Part shown: positions 1-7,059 of the stretch, piece by piece
How the letters are laid out: every line of letters begins with the position of its first letter
Numbering within the stretch: position 1 is the stretch's first letter
Assembly (NCBI GenBank): GCA_025359355.1
Contig: JANYGR010000330.1
Span: 1 to 15,105, forward strand
Direction of reading: 5' to 3'
DNA: 15,105 bases
Source: Bacteroidota bacterium
GTDB lineage: Bacteria > Bacteroidota > Bacteroidia > B-17B0 > Aurantibacillaceae
Translations under genes and position numbers: made by a program
The notes under the pieces: model-generated
Databases searched by the model: none
Told to the model about the DNA's origin: nothing
What the model saw: the letters and a program-made list of their open reading frames with translations, nothing else

Positions 1-49
1 TGCCACGTTAATGAGTAAACTGGATTTAGAAGCATTCTTTAAGAAATAA
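1..49 (+). CDS. mutL: C-terminal end of a gene, probably DNA mismatch repair protein MutL (partial)
   Basis: Only the last 15 codons are inside the window, read from base 2 and ending ATLMSKLDLEAFFKK-stop at 47-49. MutL proteins of Bacteroidota end in a metal-binding 'CPHGRPT' motif followed by a short tail of the form 'V.LSLxDLEKxF', and this tail has the same shape (ATLMSKLDLEAFF). A mutL gene directly upstream of a pair of rhomboid genes is also a common Bacteroidota arrangement. The gene ends 11 bases before the first rhomboid, so they are probably co-transcribed. The identification rests on very few residues plus context; it could be another protein. Confidence 0.5.
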   Translation, partial: ATLMSKLDLEAFFKK

Positions 50-60
50 GATTTTAATAT

Positions 61-753
61 ATGAGCTTCCAAGAATTTAAACCACGACAGTTTCAACAAG
101 TACCATCAGTAGTTAAATATATTTTAATCATTAACGTGGCATTATTTGTTGCAAGCCGCGTTCTATTTACAAATTTCCCAATTGATAATTTGTTGGATTT
201 GCATTATTATAAATCCGGTTTATTCATGCCACATCAGTTTATCACCCACTTATTTATGCATGCTAATATTTCCCATCTCTTTTTTAATATGTTAGGCGTG
301 TATATGTTTGGCTCCATCTTAGAAAATATTTGGGGCGCTAAACGCTTTATTAATTTTTACATTCTCTGTGGTTTAGGAGCCGCTTTAGCTCAATATGCTG
401 TATATTTTTATCAAGACATAGAAATTTCCGCTTACTTAAACACCTTGGATTTAAACACGATGCTTGAGCAAAAACAATACATCTACGATAGTGCGTGCTT
501 AGGCGCATCTGGCGCTTTATTTGGATTACTTGTAGCTTTTGCAATGATGTTTCCAAACACTGAATTGCAATTGTATTTTGTGATTCCTGTTAAAGCAAAA
601 TACTTAGTGATTGGTTATGGTTTATTCGAACTATTTTCAGGATTATCTAACAATATGGGAGATAATGTGGCTCACTTTGCACATTTAGGTGGCTTAGTTG
701 TTGGCGTTATCATTATGCTTATATGGAAACGTAACAAAACATTTTTCTACTAA
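61..753 (+). CDS. Rhomboid family intramembrane serine protease (first of a tandem pair)
   Basis: This is a 230-residue polytopic inner-membrane protein of the rhomboid family, which cleaves transmembrane segments inside the membrane with a Ser-His dyad. Hydrophobic segments lie at about 17-36, 60-88, 97-117, 145-164, 172-194 and 203-222. The diagnostic motifs are present: the HxxxN pair in segment 2 (His72, Asn76 in SHLFFNML), the GASG active-site motif with Ser150, and the last-helix His208 in AHLGG. The dyad is therefore intact and the protein is expected to be active. A loop of roughly 30 residues at 118-146 is longer than in minimal rhomboids. The ATG at 61 follows the probable mutL stop by 11 bases, and a second rhomboid begins 26 bases after its end, so the three likely form one transcript. 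The substrate is unknown. Confidence 0.93.
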   Translation: MSFQEFKPRQFQQVPSVVKYILIINVALFVASRVLFTNFPIDNLLDLHYYKSGLFMPHQFITHLFMHANISHLFFNMLGVYMFGSILENIWGAKRFINFYILCGLGAALAQYAVYFYQDIEISAYLNTLDLNTMLEQKQYIYDSACLGASGALFGLLVAFAMMFPNTELQLYFVIPVKAKYLVIGYGLFELFSGLSNNMGDNVAHFAHLGGLVVGVIIMLIWKRNKTFFY

Positions 754-779
754 ATGTCAAACCAGTTCTTCTTCTAACT

Positions 780-1607
780 ATGGCTTTTTTCGATAATTTA
801 AAATACGAACTACAAAAACACAGCGCACTTACTATACTATTAATAGTAAATGTCACCTTGTTTTTTATACTCAACATTAGTACAGGCATCTTTCATTCAG
901 CCGCCATTACTGATTTTTTAACCCTACCCTTAAATCTTTCCGAATTTATTTTTAAACCTTGGACGATTCTAACCTACATGTTTGCTCATAAAGATTTAGG
1001 GCATTTATTTTACAATATGCTATTGTTATATTTCACTTCCAAAACATTTTTAAATTTCTTGAACGAGAAAAAATTAGTGTATGTATACATCATGAGTGGT
1101 TTATTTGGAGGCATCACATTATTAATTCTTTCTGCTATATTTCCAGCCAACTTCGCTTTTTCAATTTTACTTGGCGCGTCAGCAGCTGTTATAGGTATTG
1201 TTGCCAGCTTAGCTGTATACATACCCAATTTACCAGTGAGCCTCTTTGGCATCATTGAAATGAAGTATAAATATTATGCGCTCCTTATTTTTGCATTAAC
1301 CACTATTATAGATTTTAATATTAACACAGGTGGAAAAATATCCCACTTTGGAGGCGCTTTATTTGGATTGTTTTTTGGCTATATGTTGAAGAATGGAAAA
1401 GATATTTCTGATTTCTCTTTTTTGAAACGAGAGAAAAAATCAACTTTAAAAGTAGTACATTCTAATAAGTCAAAAGCCTCGTCAAATGCTGATTTTGCTA
1501 ATCAACAAACAATCGATATGCTACTTGATAAAATTTCTAAACATGGTTACGAAAATTTAACCAAAGCAGAAAAAGAATTATTGTTTAAACTTTCTCAGAA
1601 AAAATAG
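780..1607 (+). CDS. Rhomboid family protein with cytoplasmic C-terminal DUF6576-like tail
   Basis: This is a second rhomboid, 275 residues, 26 bases behind the first. It keeps HxxxN in segment 2 (His75, Asn79 in GHLFYNML), the active-site GAS motif with Ser134 (LGASAAVIG, with Ala after Ser in place of the usual Gly) and the last-helix His189 (HFGG), so the catalytic dyad is present. The membrane part ends near residue 205. It is followed by a polar Lys/Ser-rich linker (about 206-240) and a short conserved helical module at about 243-274 (MLDKIS..GYENLTKAEKELLFKLSQ in outline). I recognise that module as the DUF6576-type tail common in Bacteroidota rhomboids. The two rhomboids are clearly different in sequence, so they are an old pair and not a recent duplication. 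The role of the tail is unknown. Confidence 0.92.
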   Translation: MAFFDNLKYELQKHSALTILLIVNVTLFFILNISTGIFHSAAITDFLTLPLNLSEFIFKPWTILTYMFAHKDLGHLFYNMLLLYFTSKTFLNFLNEKKLVYVYIMSGLFGGITLLILSAIFPANFAFSILLGASAAVIGIVASLAVYIPNLPVSLFGIIEMKYKYYALLIFALTTIIDFNINTGGKISHFGGALFGLFFGYMLKNGKDISDFSFLKREKKSTLKVVHSNKSKASSNADFANQQTIDMLLDKISKHGYENLTKAEKELLFKLSQKK

Positions 1608-1645
1608 ATACGATTATTAAATTAATTTTATAAATTGTAATCCCA

Positions 1646-3193
1646 ATGATGATAAAGTGTTTTTTAATAGTTAGTTTTTTAATAGGGACTATAGATGTTT
1701 TTGCTCAAACGACTAAGCATTACGATGTTACGGATGGCGACGAGCACATGAGCCATAGAAACTACGTGATGGCTTTGCCTATCTATAAAGAAGTTTTAAA
1801 GAAAGAAAAAGACGATGCGAGTTTACATTTCAAAATAGCAGAATGTTACTTAAACACCAATATAAATAAAACGGAAGCTATTAAATACTTAGAGTTTTGC
1901 GCTAAGGCTCCAAAACCTTCACCTGAAGTCTATTTAAGATTAGGACAAGCCTACCGCTTAGCAAGCAAATTAGATGAATCCATTAAAGCTTTTGAAAAAT
2001 TTAAAGAGCTAGAGCCTAAACAAAAAAAAATAGCAGATCGTCAAATTGAAATTTGTAATAATGCCAAAACATTAATGCGAAATCCTGTTAATGTATCTTT
2101 TACCAATTTAGGTAAAGAAATTAATTCTGAGTTTGCCGATTACTATCCCTTTATTACTCAAGACGAGCAATTCTTAGCATTTACAACACGTCGAAAAGGT
2201 CAAACAGCCAATCATGTAGAAGTGGATGGCTATTTTGCTTCCGATATCTATACATCAAATTTAGAGAACGGACAATGGGCCAAGGCGATCAATATGGGCA
2301 CTAAAATAAACTCAAATTTAGATGAACAAGTTGTTGGATTAAAGGCTGATGGTTCTGAAATGCTTATTTACATTGATCATATTGATAAATACGGTGATAT
2401 ATATTCTACTGTAAAGAAAAATGGAGCGTGGGTAAAATATGTTCCTTTTCCTGAAACAATAAATAAAGAGATCGAGCACTCTGCCTCTATTAGTGCTGAT
2501 GGTAATACCTTCGTTTTTGTTCGTAGTGAGGATAGAGAATCTCCAACCGATATATACATCTGCCGAAAATTACCTAACGGCAATTGGAGTCCACCTTTTA
2601 AATTAGGTAACGAAATTAATACACCATACCAAGAAGATTTTCCTTATTTATCTCCCGATGGAGTAACTCTATATTTTTCATCAGAAGGACATAATACTAT
2701 GGGTGGATTTGATTTATTTAAAAGCACATGGAATCCTGATGAAAATACATGGACTCCTGCCGAAAACCTTGGTTATCCTATCAATACAACGGATGATGAC
2801 AGAAGTATTAGTTTAACAACTGATAACAGAGCAGGCTATATTAGTGCTCTCCGTCCAGGCGGGCAAGGAGATTTGGATATATACCGCATTAGATTTAATG
2901 ATGTCGATCAAAAATTAACTATTTTTTTAGGAAATATTACTTTGGGTGATTCTTTAAATAAACCAAAAGATTATATCGCTAACATACTAGCAGTAAATAC
3001 AATCACTAACGAAGAATTTAGCTTTGTTCCTAACCCAACCAATGGTAAATTAATTATGGCTTTACCCGCTGGTAAATACGATATTTTGGTTACTGCCGAT
3101 GGTTATGCCGAATTAAAAGATAAACTCACCGTGTCTGATTTAGGTGTTATGATCTCCGAAGAAAAAAAGAATTACAAATTAGCTAAACAATAA
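1646..3193 (+). CDS. Exported TPR / PD40 beta-propeller / carboxypeptidase-regulatory-like protein (PorE-like, no OmpA domain)
   Basis: This 515-residue exported protein has a signal peptide at about 1-20 ending VFA-Q and no lipobox Cys. Residues 24-140 are TPR-like helices (for example VYLRLGQAYRLASKLDESIK). Residues 150-416 hold at least five PD40-type blades with 'S.DG..L.F' cores near 168-182, 229-245, 279-305, 333-360 and 388-414. Residues 424-513 look like a carboxypeptidase-regulatory beta-sandwich with the typical 'LPAGKYDILVTADGYAE' segment. This order matches Bacteroidota PorE-type periplasmic proteins of the type IX secretion apparatus, which end in an OmpA-like peptidoglycan-binding domain; that domain is missing here and the protein stops cleanly. 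It may be a periplasmic or outer-membrane-associated scaffold, but its exact job is not known. It sits 38 bases after the second rhomboid. The ATG at 1649 is an equally good start. Confidence 0.8.
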   Translation: MMIKCFLIVSFLIGTIDVFAQTTKHYDVTDGDEHMSHRNYVMALPIYKEVLKKEKDDASLHFKIAECYLNTNINKTEAIKYLEFCAKAPKPSPEVYLRLGQAYRLASKLDESIKAFEKFKELEPKQKKIADRQIEICNNAKTLMRNPVNVSFTNLGKEINSEFADYYPFITQDEQFLAFTTRRKGQTANHVEVDGYFASDIYTSNLENGQWAKAINMGTKINSNLDEQVVGLKADGSEMLIYIDHIDKYGDIYSTVKKNGAWVKYVPFPETINKEIEHSASISADGNTFVFVRSEDRESPTDIYICRKLPNGNWSPPFKLGNEINTPYQEDFPYLSPDGVTLYFSSEGHNTMGGFDLFKSTWNPDENTWTPAENLGYPINTTDDDRSISLTTDNRAGYISALRPGGQGDLDIYRIRFNDVDQKLTIFLGNITLGDSLNKPKDYIANILAVNTITNEEFSFVPNPTNGKLIMALPAGKYDILVTADGYAELKDKLTVSDLGVMISEEKKNYKLAKQ

Positions 3194-3227
3194 TAGAGTA
3201 TAATTAATATGCTAATATCTGTTTATA

Positions 3228-3304
3228 CGTCATTGCGAGTGTTCCTTTACGAAGCAATCTCACGTATAATATTGTTTGAGATTGCATCGTGCCTCGCAAT
3301 GACG
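3228..3304. repeat. Palindromic intergenic repeat element (REP/MITE-like)
   Basis: This is a 77-bp element with nested inverted repeats. The outer arms CGTCATTGCGAG (3228-3239) and CTCGCAATGACG (3293-3304) are perfect 12-bp complements. The inner arms GCAATCTCA (3254-3262) and TGAGATTGC (3277-3285) are perfect 9-bp complements. The motif 'CGTCATTGCGAG...GAAGCAATCTC' resembles a dispersed palindromic repeat I have seen in intergenic regions of many unrelated bacteria. It is more GC-rich than its surroundings. The RNA would fold into a long hairpin on either strand, so it may also act as an attenuator or 3'-end stabiliser for the gene ending at 3193. No transposase accompanies it here. Confidence 0.8.
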
Positions 3305-3355
3305 AACGTTGTTTTCAATAATAAGGCAACAAAATATTTTAATTTATAATGTCTA

Positions 3356-4018
3356 ATGAATAAAAACTTCGCCTTAGTTTTAGCAATCTGTTTATTTCAA
3401 ACAACGAATTTTTTTTCTCAATCCTATCAAATTGGATTATTGAAATACAGTGGTGGTGGCGATTGGTATGCTAATCTTGAAACCTCTCTCCCTAACCTAA
3501 TTAAGTTTTGTAACGCCAATCTAAAAACTACTATCAACCCCGAACAAGCTATTGTGGAAGTTGGTAGTACCGAAATTTTCAATTACCCTTTTGTACACAT
3601 GACGGGGCATGGAAATGTGGTCTTCTCCAATCAAGAAGCCGATAACTTGCGTAAATACCTTCTATCTGGTGGTTTCCTGCATATTTCAGATAATTACGGG
3701 ATGGATAAGTTTATTAGAACTCAACTCAAAAAAGTATTTCCCGAATTAGAATTAGTAGAACTTCCTTTCTCTCACCCAATTTATCATCAAACCTTTAACT
3801 TTGATAAAGGTCTACCAAAAATTCACGAACATGATAATAAAGCTCCACAAGGTTTCGGACTCATATACGAAGGTCGCTTAATTTGTTTTTATGATGCTGA
3901 GTGCGACTTAGGCGATGGCTGGGAAAGTTATGATGTACATAAAGATAGTCCAGAAATCCACGAAAAAGCCTTGAAGATGGGAGCTAACATTATTAGCTAT
4001 GCTTTTATTAGAAAGTAA
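3356..4018 (+). CDS. Exported DUF4159 domain protein
   Basis: This 220-residue protein has a signal peptide at about 1-22 (ending FFSQ). The rest is a single DUF4159-type domain, a family thought to share the class I glutamine-amidotransferase-like fold, with no proven biochemical function. Visible family landmarks are GGGDWY (33-38), the MTGHG strand-turn (82-86), YLLSGGFLHISDN (101-113), the SHPIYH segment (139-144) and a late acidic CDLGDGWE (183-190). The start at 3356 is favoured because it gives a clean signal peptide; an ATG seven bases upstream is out of frame and stops at once. It is separated from the preceding gene by the palindromic repeat and converges on the ald-like gene with only 14 bases between stop codons. 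Function unknown. Confidence 0.85.
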   Translation: MNKNFALVLAICLFQTTNFFSQSYQIGLLKYSGGGDWYANLETSLPNLIKFCNANLKTTINPEQAIVEVGSTEIFNYPFVHMTGHGNVVFSNQEADNLRKYLLSGGFLHISDNYGMDKFIRTQLKKVFPELELVELPFSHPIYHQTFNFDKGLPKIHEHDNKAPQGFGLIYEGRLICFYDAECDLGDGWESYDVHKDSPEIHEKALKMGANIISYAFIRK

Positions 4019-4032
4019 TTCAATTTACCAAC

Positions 4033-5250
4033 TTACATCGCAGCCATTAATAAATTAATATCCTTAAACGGTAAATTAAAGGTTTCACCTAAGAACTGAT
4101 TCGTTAAAATCCCATTATAAATATAAACGCCATTGCGCACTCCCGAATCTTTTCTCACCAAACTATCAAAGCCACCTTCATCACCCATATTCATTAATAT
4201 TTGAGAGAAGATATTACTAAAAGCATAAGACGCTGTTCGTGCAACACGTGATGGAATATTCGGTACACAATAATGAATCACGCCATGTTTTCTAAACACA
4301 GGCTTTGTATGGTTAGTCACTGTTGATGTTTCAAACACTCCTCCCTGATCAATACTTACATCAATAATAACCGAACCAGTTTTCATTTCAGATACCATAT
4401 TTTCAGATACAATACATGGCGTTCTTCCTTTAGATGCTCTGAGCGCACCAATAGCAACATCTGCTGTTTTTAAATGTTTTTCTAAAACCTTCGGTACAAT
4501 TACCGAAGTGAAAATACGAGTTCCTAATTGACTTTGTAATCGGCGTAAACGAGATGTTGAGTTGTCAAATACCTTAACGGTAGCACCCAAGCCTAAAGCT
4601 GCACGGGCAGCAAATTCGCCAACTGTACCCGCACCAATAATCACAACCTCAGTAGGAGAAATACCACTGATACCACCTAAGATAGAACCAACACCATTAT
4701 TAGCATTACTTAATAATTCGGCGGCTACTAATATAGAAGTTCCACCTGCAATTTCTCCCATAGCTCTAATTACAGGATAGATACCAGCATCATCAGTGAT
4801 CATATCATAAGCTACACAATTTAATTTTTTAGCAATTAATTTTTTTAAAAAATCTTCAGGTTGAACCGTTAATTGTAATGCAGAAAACAAGGTTTGTTTT
4901 GTTTGCATTAACTCAATTTCTAATAAAGTTGGTGGCGCAATTTTTAAAATAATATCTGCTTTAAACACATCCTCTGCCGATAATACAATTTCAGCACCTG
5001 CCTCGCTATAATCCGTATCTTCAAAATGCGCCGCTTTACCAGCACCTGCTTCTACAATAATACGATGCCCGTTATTAACTAATAATGCAACTGCATCTGG
5101 AACTAACGCTACACGATTTTCTTGAAACGCTGTTTCTTTCGGAATACCAATATATAATTTCCCCTTTTTGCGGGCAACTTCCAACATTTCTTCTTGTGGA
5201 GCATAAGCGCCTTTTGTTAAAGAAAACAACACATCTTTAGTCATTACCAT
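4033..5250 (-). CDS. ald: Alanine dehydrogenase / PntA N-terminal-like NAD-binding oxidoreductase
   Basis: This 405-residue cytoplasmic enzyme belongs to the alanine dehydrogenase / transhydrogenase-alpha superfamily, whose Ald members interconvert L-alanine and pyruvate with NAD. Landmarks are ENRVAL with Arg45, Lys103 in DIILKIAPP, GEIAGG with Glu166, the Rossmann GAGTVG (206-211) ending in Asp229 (favouring NAD over NADP), and IDVSIDQGG with Asp301, the usual Ald catalytic Asp. The active-site His of classical Ald (in YLHLA) is replaced by Gln126 (LFSALQLT), and the Lys103 context is closer to PntA (KVNAP) than to Ald (KVKEP). The N-terminus is about 30 residues longer than in classical Ald. 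It is the last gene of the fabD operon, 23 bases behind the barrel protein. The fold is certain; substrate specificity is less so. Confidence 0.85.
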   Translation of the reverse strand: MVMTKDVLFSLTKGAYAPQEEMLEVARKKGKLYIGIPKETAFQENRVALVPDAVALLVNNGHRIIVEAGAGKAAHFEDTDYSEAGAEIVLSAEDVFKADIILKIAPPTLLEIELMQTKQTLFSALQLTVQPEDFLKKLIAKKLNCVAYDMITDDAGIYPVIRAMGEIAGGTSILVAAELLSNANNGVGSILGGISGISPTEVVIIGAGTVGEFAARAALGLGATVKVFDNSTSRLRRLQSQLGTRIFTSVIVPKVLEKHLKTADVAIGALRASKGRTPCIVSENMVSEMKTGSVIIDVSIDQGGVFETSTVTNHTKPVFRKHGVIHYCVPNIPSRVARTASYAFSNIFSQILMNMGDEGGFDSLVRKDSGVRNGVYIYNGILTNQFLGETFNLPFKDINLLMAAM

Positions 5251-5273
5251 AGTTACAAAATTTAATACTATTA

Positions 5274-5987
5274 TTAATAATTTTTTCCTCTAAATCGTGG
5301 AGCATTACAATCATCTAATGCTTTTTTAGGTCTGAAAATAATACCAACTCTTAATTCTAATGTGCGATTCCACATCGTCACATCACCCACATGGAGGTAA
5401 ATTAAATCAGGATTATAATGTAATTCTACAAAAGGTTTAAACTTACTATAGGTTACAAACTCAAAACCCAAAGCCACATCAGGTGTTACATTTAATTTTG
5501 GTACTGCTCCAGATACAGCTGCATAGGCAGGTGTAGCACGCATCACATTATATTCTATACGAGCACCAAGCATAATATAAGGCGTACCTCTATACCCTTC
5601 ATTAAAAAAATATTTAAAATAATTATTCCACTGTATATTACCGTAGGTATTAGCAACTGCTGGTCCGCGCTCGCCTGTATAGCGGTTTAGCAAAGGACGT
5701 TCTATCGCTCCTTTATTACAAAATTCTATTTCTGTTTGCCAACGCACATGATCGTATTTTAAAAATTCTCCTAAAATTCCAACGCTAAAATTGAAATATT
5801 CAGCCGATCGGTGCGACGGTGCAGCATAGGTATGTAAAAACGTGGTATCATCAACTGGATGCGTATTTACATAACGATGACTCGACTCTGTAACACCAAT
5901 AAATAAACCTACACCTCTAAAAAATTGTGCGTGTACATGCAACGACAGTTGACATAAAACACTAGCTATTATTAATTTCTTTATCAT
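5274..5987 (-). CDS. Outer-membrane beta-barrel protein of unknown function
   Basis: This 237-residue protein has a signal peptide at about 1-20 (ending HVHA-Q). It is followed by alternating aromatic/hydrophobic strands typical of small Bacteroidota outer-membrane barrels (for example the strands around 64-76, 80-91, 118-127, 136-148, 170-180, 183-191 and 208-219, the last ending LELRVGIIFRP). The tail after the last strand is short and basic and contains a Cys (DDCNAPRFRGKNY). It resembles PorT-like barrels in general appearance but I see no specific signature. The start codon lies 2 bases after the fabD stop, which suggests translational coupling with fabD, and ald follows 23 bases later. 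The link between fatty-acid synthesis and this barrel is unclear. No type IX sorting domain is present. Confidence 0.7.
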   Translation of the reverse strand: MIKKLIIASVLCQLSLHVHAQFFRGVGLFIGVTESSHRYVNTHPVDDTTFLHTYAAPSHRSAEYFNFSVGILGEFLKYDHVRWQTEIEFCNKGAIERPLLNRYTGERGPAVANTYGNIQWNNYFKYFFNEGYRGTPYIMLGARIEYNVMRATPAYAAVSGAVPKLNVTPDVALGFEFVTYSKFKPFVELHYNPDLIYLHVGDVTMWNRTLELRVGIIFRPKKALDDCNAPRFRGKNY

Positions 5988-5989
5988 GA

Positions 5990-6880
5990 TTATGCGCTTA
6001 TCGTTTCTATAGTTGGATTTACTTTTTTAACCAATCCTTGTAATACTTTACCTGGACCAACCTCTGTGAAATGAGTAGCTCCATCAGCAATCATTTGTAT
6101 AACGGTTTGAGTCCACTTAACAGGAGCTGTTAATTGTAAAATTAAATTTTTCTTAATTTCATCCGAATTTGAAACAGCATTAGCAGTTACATTTTGGTAT
6201 ACTGGACAAATAGGTTGATTAAAAGTTGTTGCGTTAATTGCAGCTTCTAATTCAACACGCGCAGGTTCCATTAATGGCGAATGGAAAGCACCGCCAACAG
6301 GCAATACTAAAGCACGCTTAGCGCCTACTGCTTTCATTTTTTCGCAAGCAATATTTATTCCATTGATAGAACCAGAAATAACTAATTGTCCGGGGCAGTT
6401 ATAATTAGCTGCCACAACAACATCTCCTGCGTCTGTAATTTCTTTACAAATTGTTTCAATGATGGCATCATCCAAATTCAAAACAGCGGCCATAGTAGAT
6501 GGTTCCAGCTCACACGCTTTTTGCATAGCCTGTGCACGTTTTGAAACTAAGGTTAAAGCAGATTCGAAACTCAACGTTTTATTTGCAACTAATGCTGAAA
6601 ATTCTCCTAAAGAATGACCAGCAACCATATCAGGAACAAAAGAATCACCTAACGTAGATGCCAAAATAACTGAATGTAAAAATACAGCAGGCTGAGTGAC
6701 ATTGGTTTGTTTAAGCGCTTCATCAGTGCCATTAAACATAATATCTGTAATATTAAACCCTAAAATTTCATTAGCTTGATGAAATAGTTTTTTTGCGCTA
6801 TCAGAGTTATCATATAATTCTTTTCCCATCCCAGGAAATTGAGAACCTTGACCTGGGAATACAAATGCTTTTTTAGTCAT
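5990..6880 (-). CDS. fabD: Malonyl-CoA:ACP transacylase
   Basis: FabD moves malonyl from CoA to acyl carrier protein to supply the elongation cycle of fatty acid synthesis. The 296-residue length is normal. All key residues are visible: the FPGQGSQ oxyanion motif (8-14, Gln11), Gln63 in VTQPAVF, the nucleophile Ser90 in GHSLGE, Arg115 in the KRAQAMQ helix that binds the malonyl carboxylate, and catalytic His200 in GGAFHSPLM. The C-terminal VGPGKVLQGL is also present. It is the first gene of a leftward operon (fabD, barrel protein, ald-like). Upstream the yceI terminator separates it from yceI, so it should have its own promoter within 6881-6990; I see no convincing TAnnTTTG box there. Confidence 0.96.
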   Translation of the reverse strand: MTKKAFVFPGQGSQFPGMGKELYDNSDSAKKLFHQANEILGFNITDIMFNGTDEALKQTNVTQPAVFLHSVILASTLGDSFVPDMVAGHSLGEFSALVANKTLSFESALTLVSKRAQAMQKACELEPSTMAAVLNLDDAIIETICKEITDAGDVVVAANYNCPGQLVISGSINGINIACEKMKAVGAKRALVLPVGGAFHSPLMEPARVELEAAINATTFNQPICPVYQNVTANAVSNSDEIKKNLILQLTAPVKWTQTVIQMIADGATHFTEVGPGKVLQGLVKKVNPTIETISA

Positions 6881-6953
6881 AAAATAAATATACTTATATA
6901 AGCTATAAATATAAGATTAAAAAAGCAATTTTAATTCTCGGTTTTATAAATAG

Positions 6954-6977
6954 AAACTAACGATAAGATGTTAGTTT
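6954..6977. repeat. Short AT-rich hairpin upstream of fabD
   Basis: AAACTAAC (6954-6961) and GTTAGTTT (6970-6977) are perfect 8-bp complements around an 8-base loop. It lies between the yceI terminator and fabD, where the fabD promoter should be. It is not a convincing terminator in either direction because the stem is AT-rich. It could be an operator or a 5'-leader hairpin, or chance in AT-rich DNA. Confidence 0.35.
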
Positions 6978-6994
6978 TTAAAATTCAAAATGGA

Positions 6995-7034
6995 TAAAGA
7001 AACAAACCCCTTATAAACCGAGGCTTACAAGGGG
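6995..7034 (-). terminator. Rho-independent terminator of yceI
   Basis: The arms CCCCTTATAA (7007-7016) and TTACAAGGGG (7025-7034) pair over 10 positions with one mismatch and enclose an 8-base loop. On the minus strand the stem is followed by a T-rich run (complement of 6995-7006: TTTGTTTCTTTA). It lies 25 bases past the yceI stop codon and separates yceI from fabD. Confidence 0.8.
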
Positions 7035-7059
7035 CTTGAATCACTAAATAAAAATTATA

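Noticed and set aside
1010..1255. 81-codon open frame on the minus strand
   Set aside because: It is antisense to the second rhomboid with no recognisable features.
4562..4780. Open frame on the plus strand rich in Pro/Ala
   Set aside because: It lies wholly antisense to the ald-like gene and shows the low-complexity composition expected of a shadow frame.
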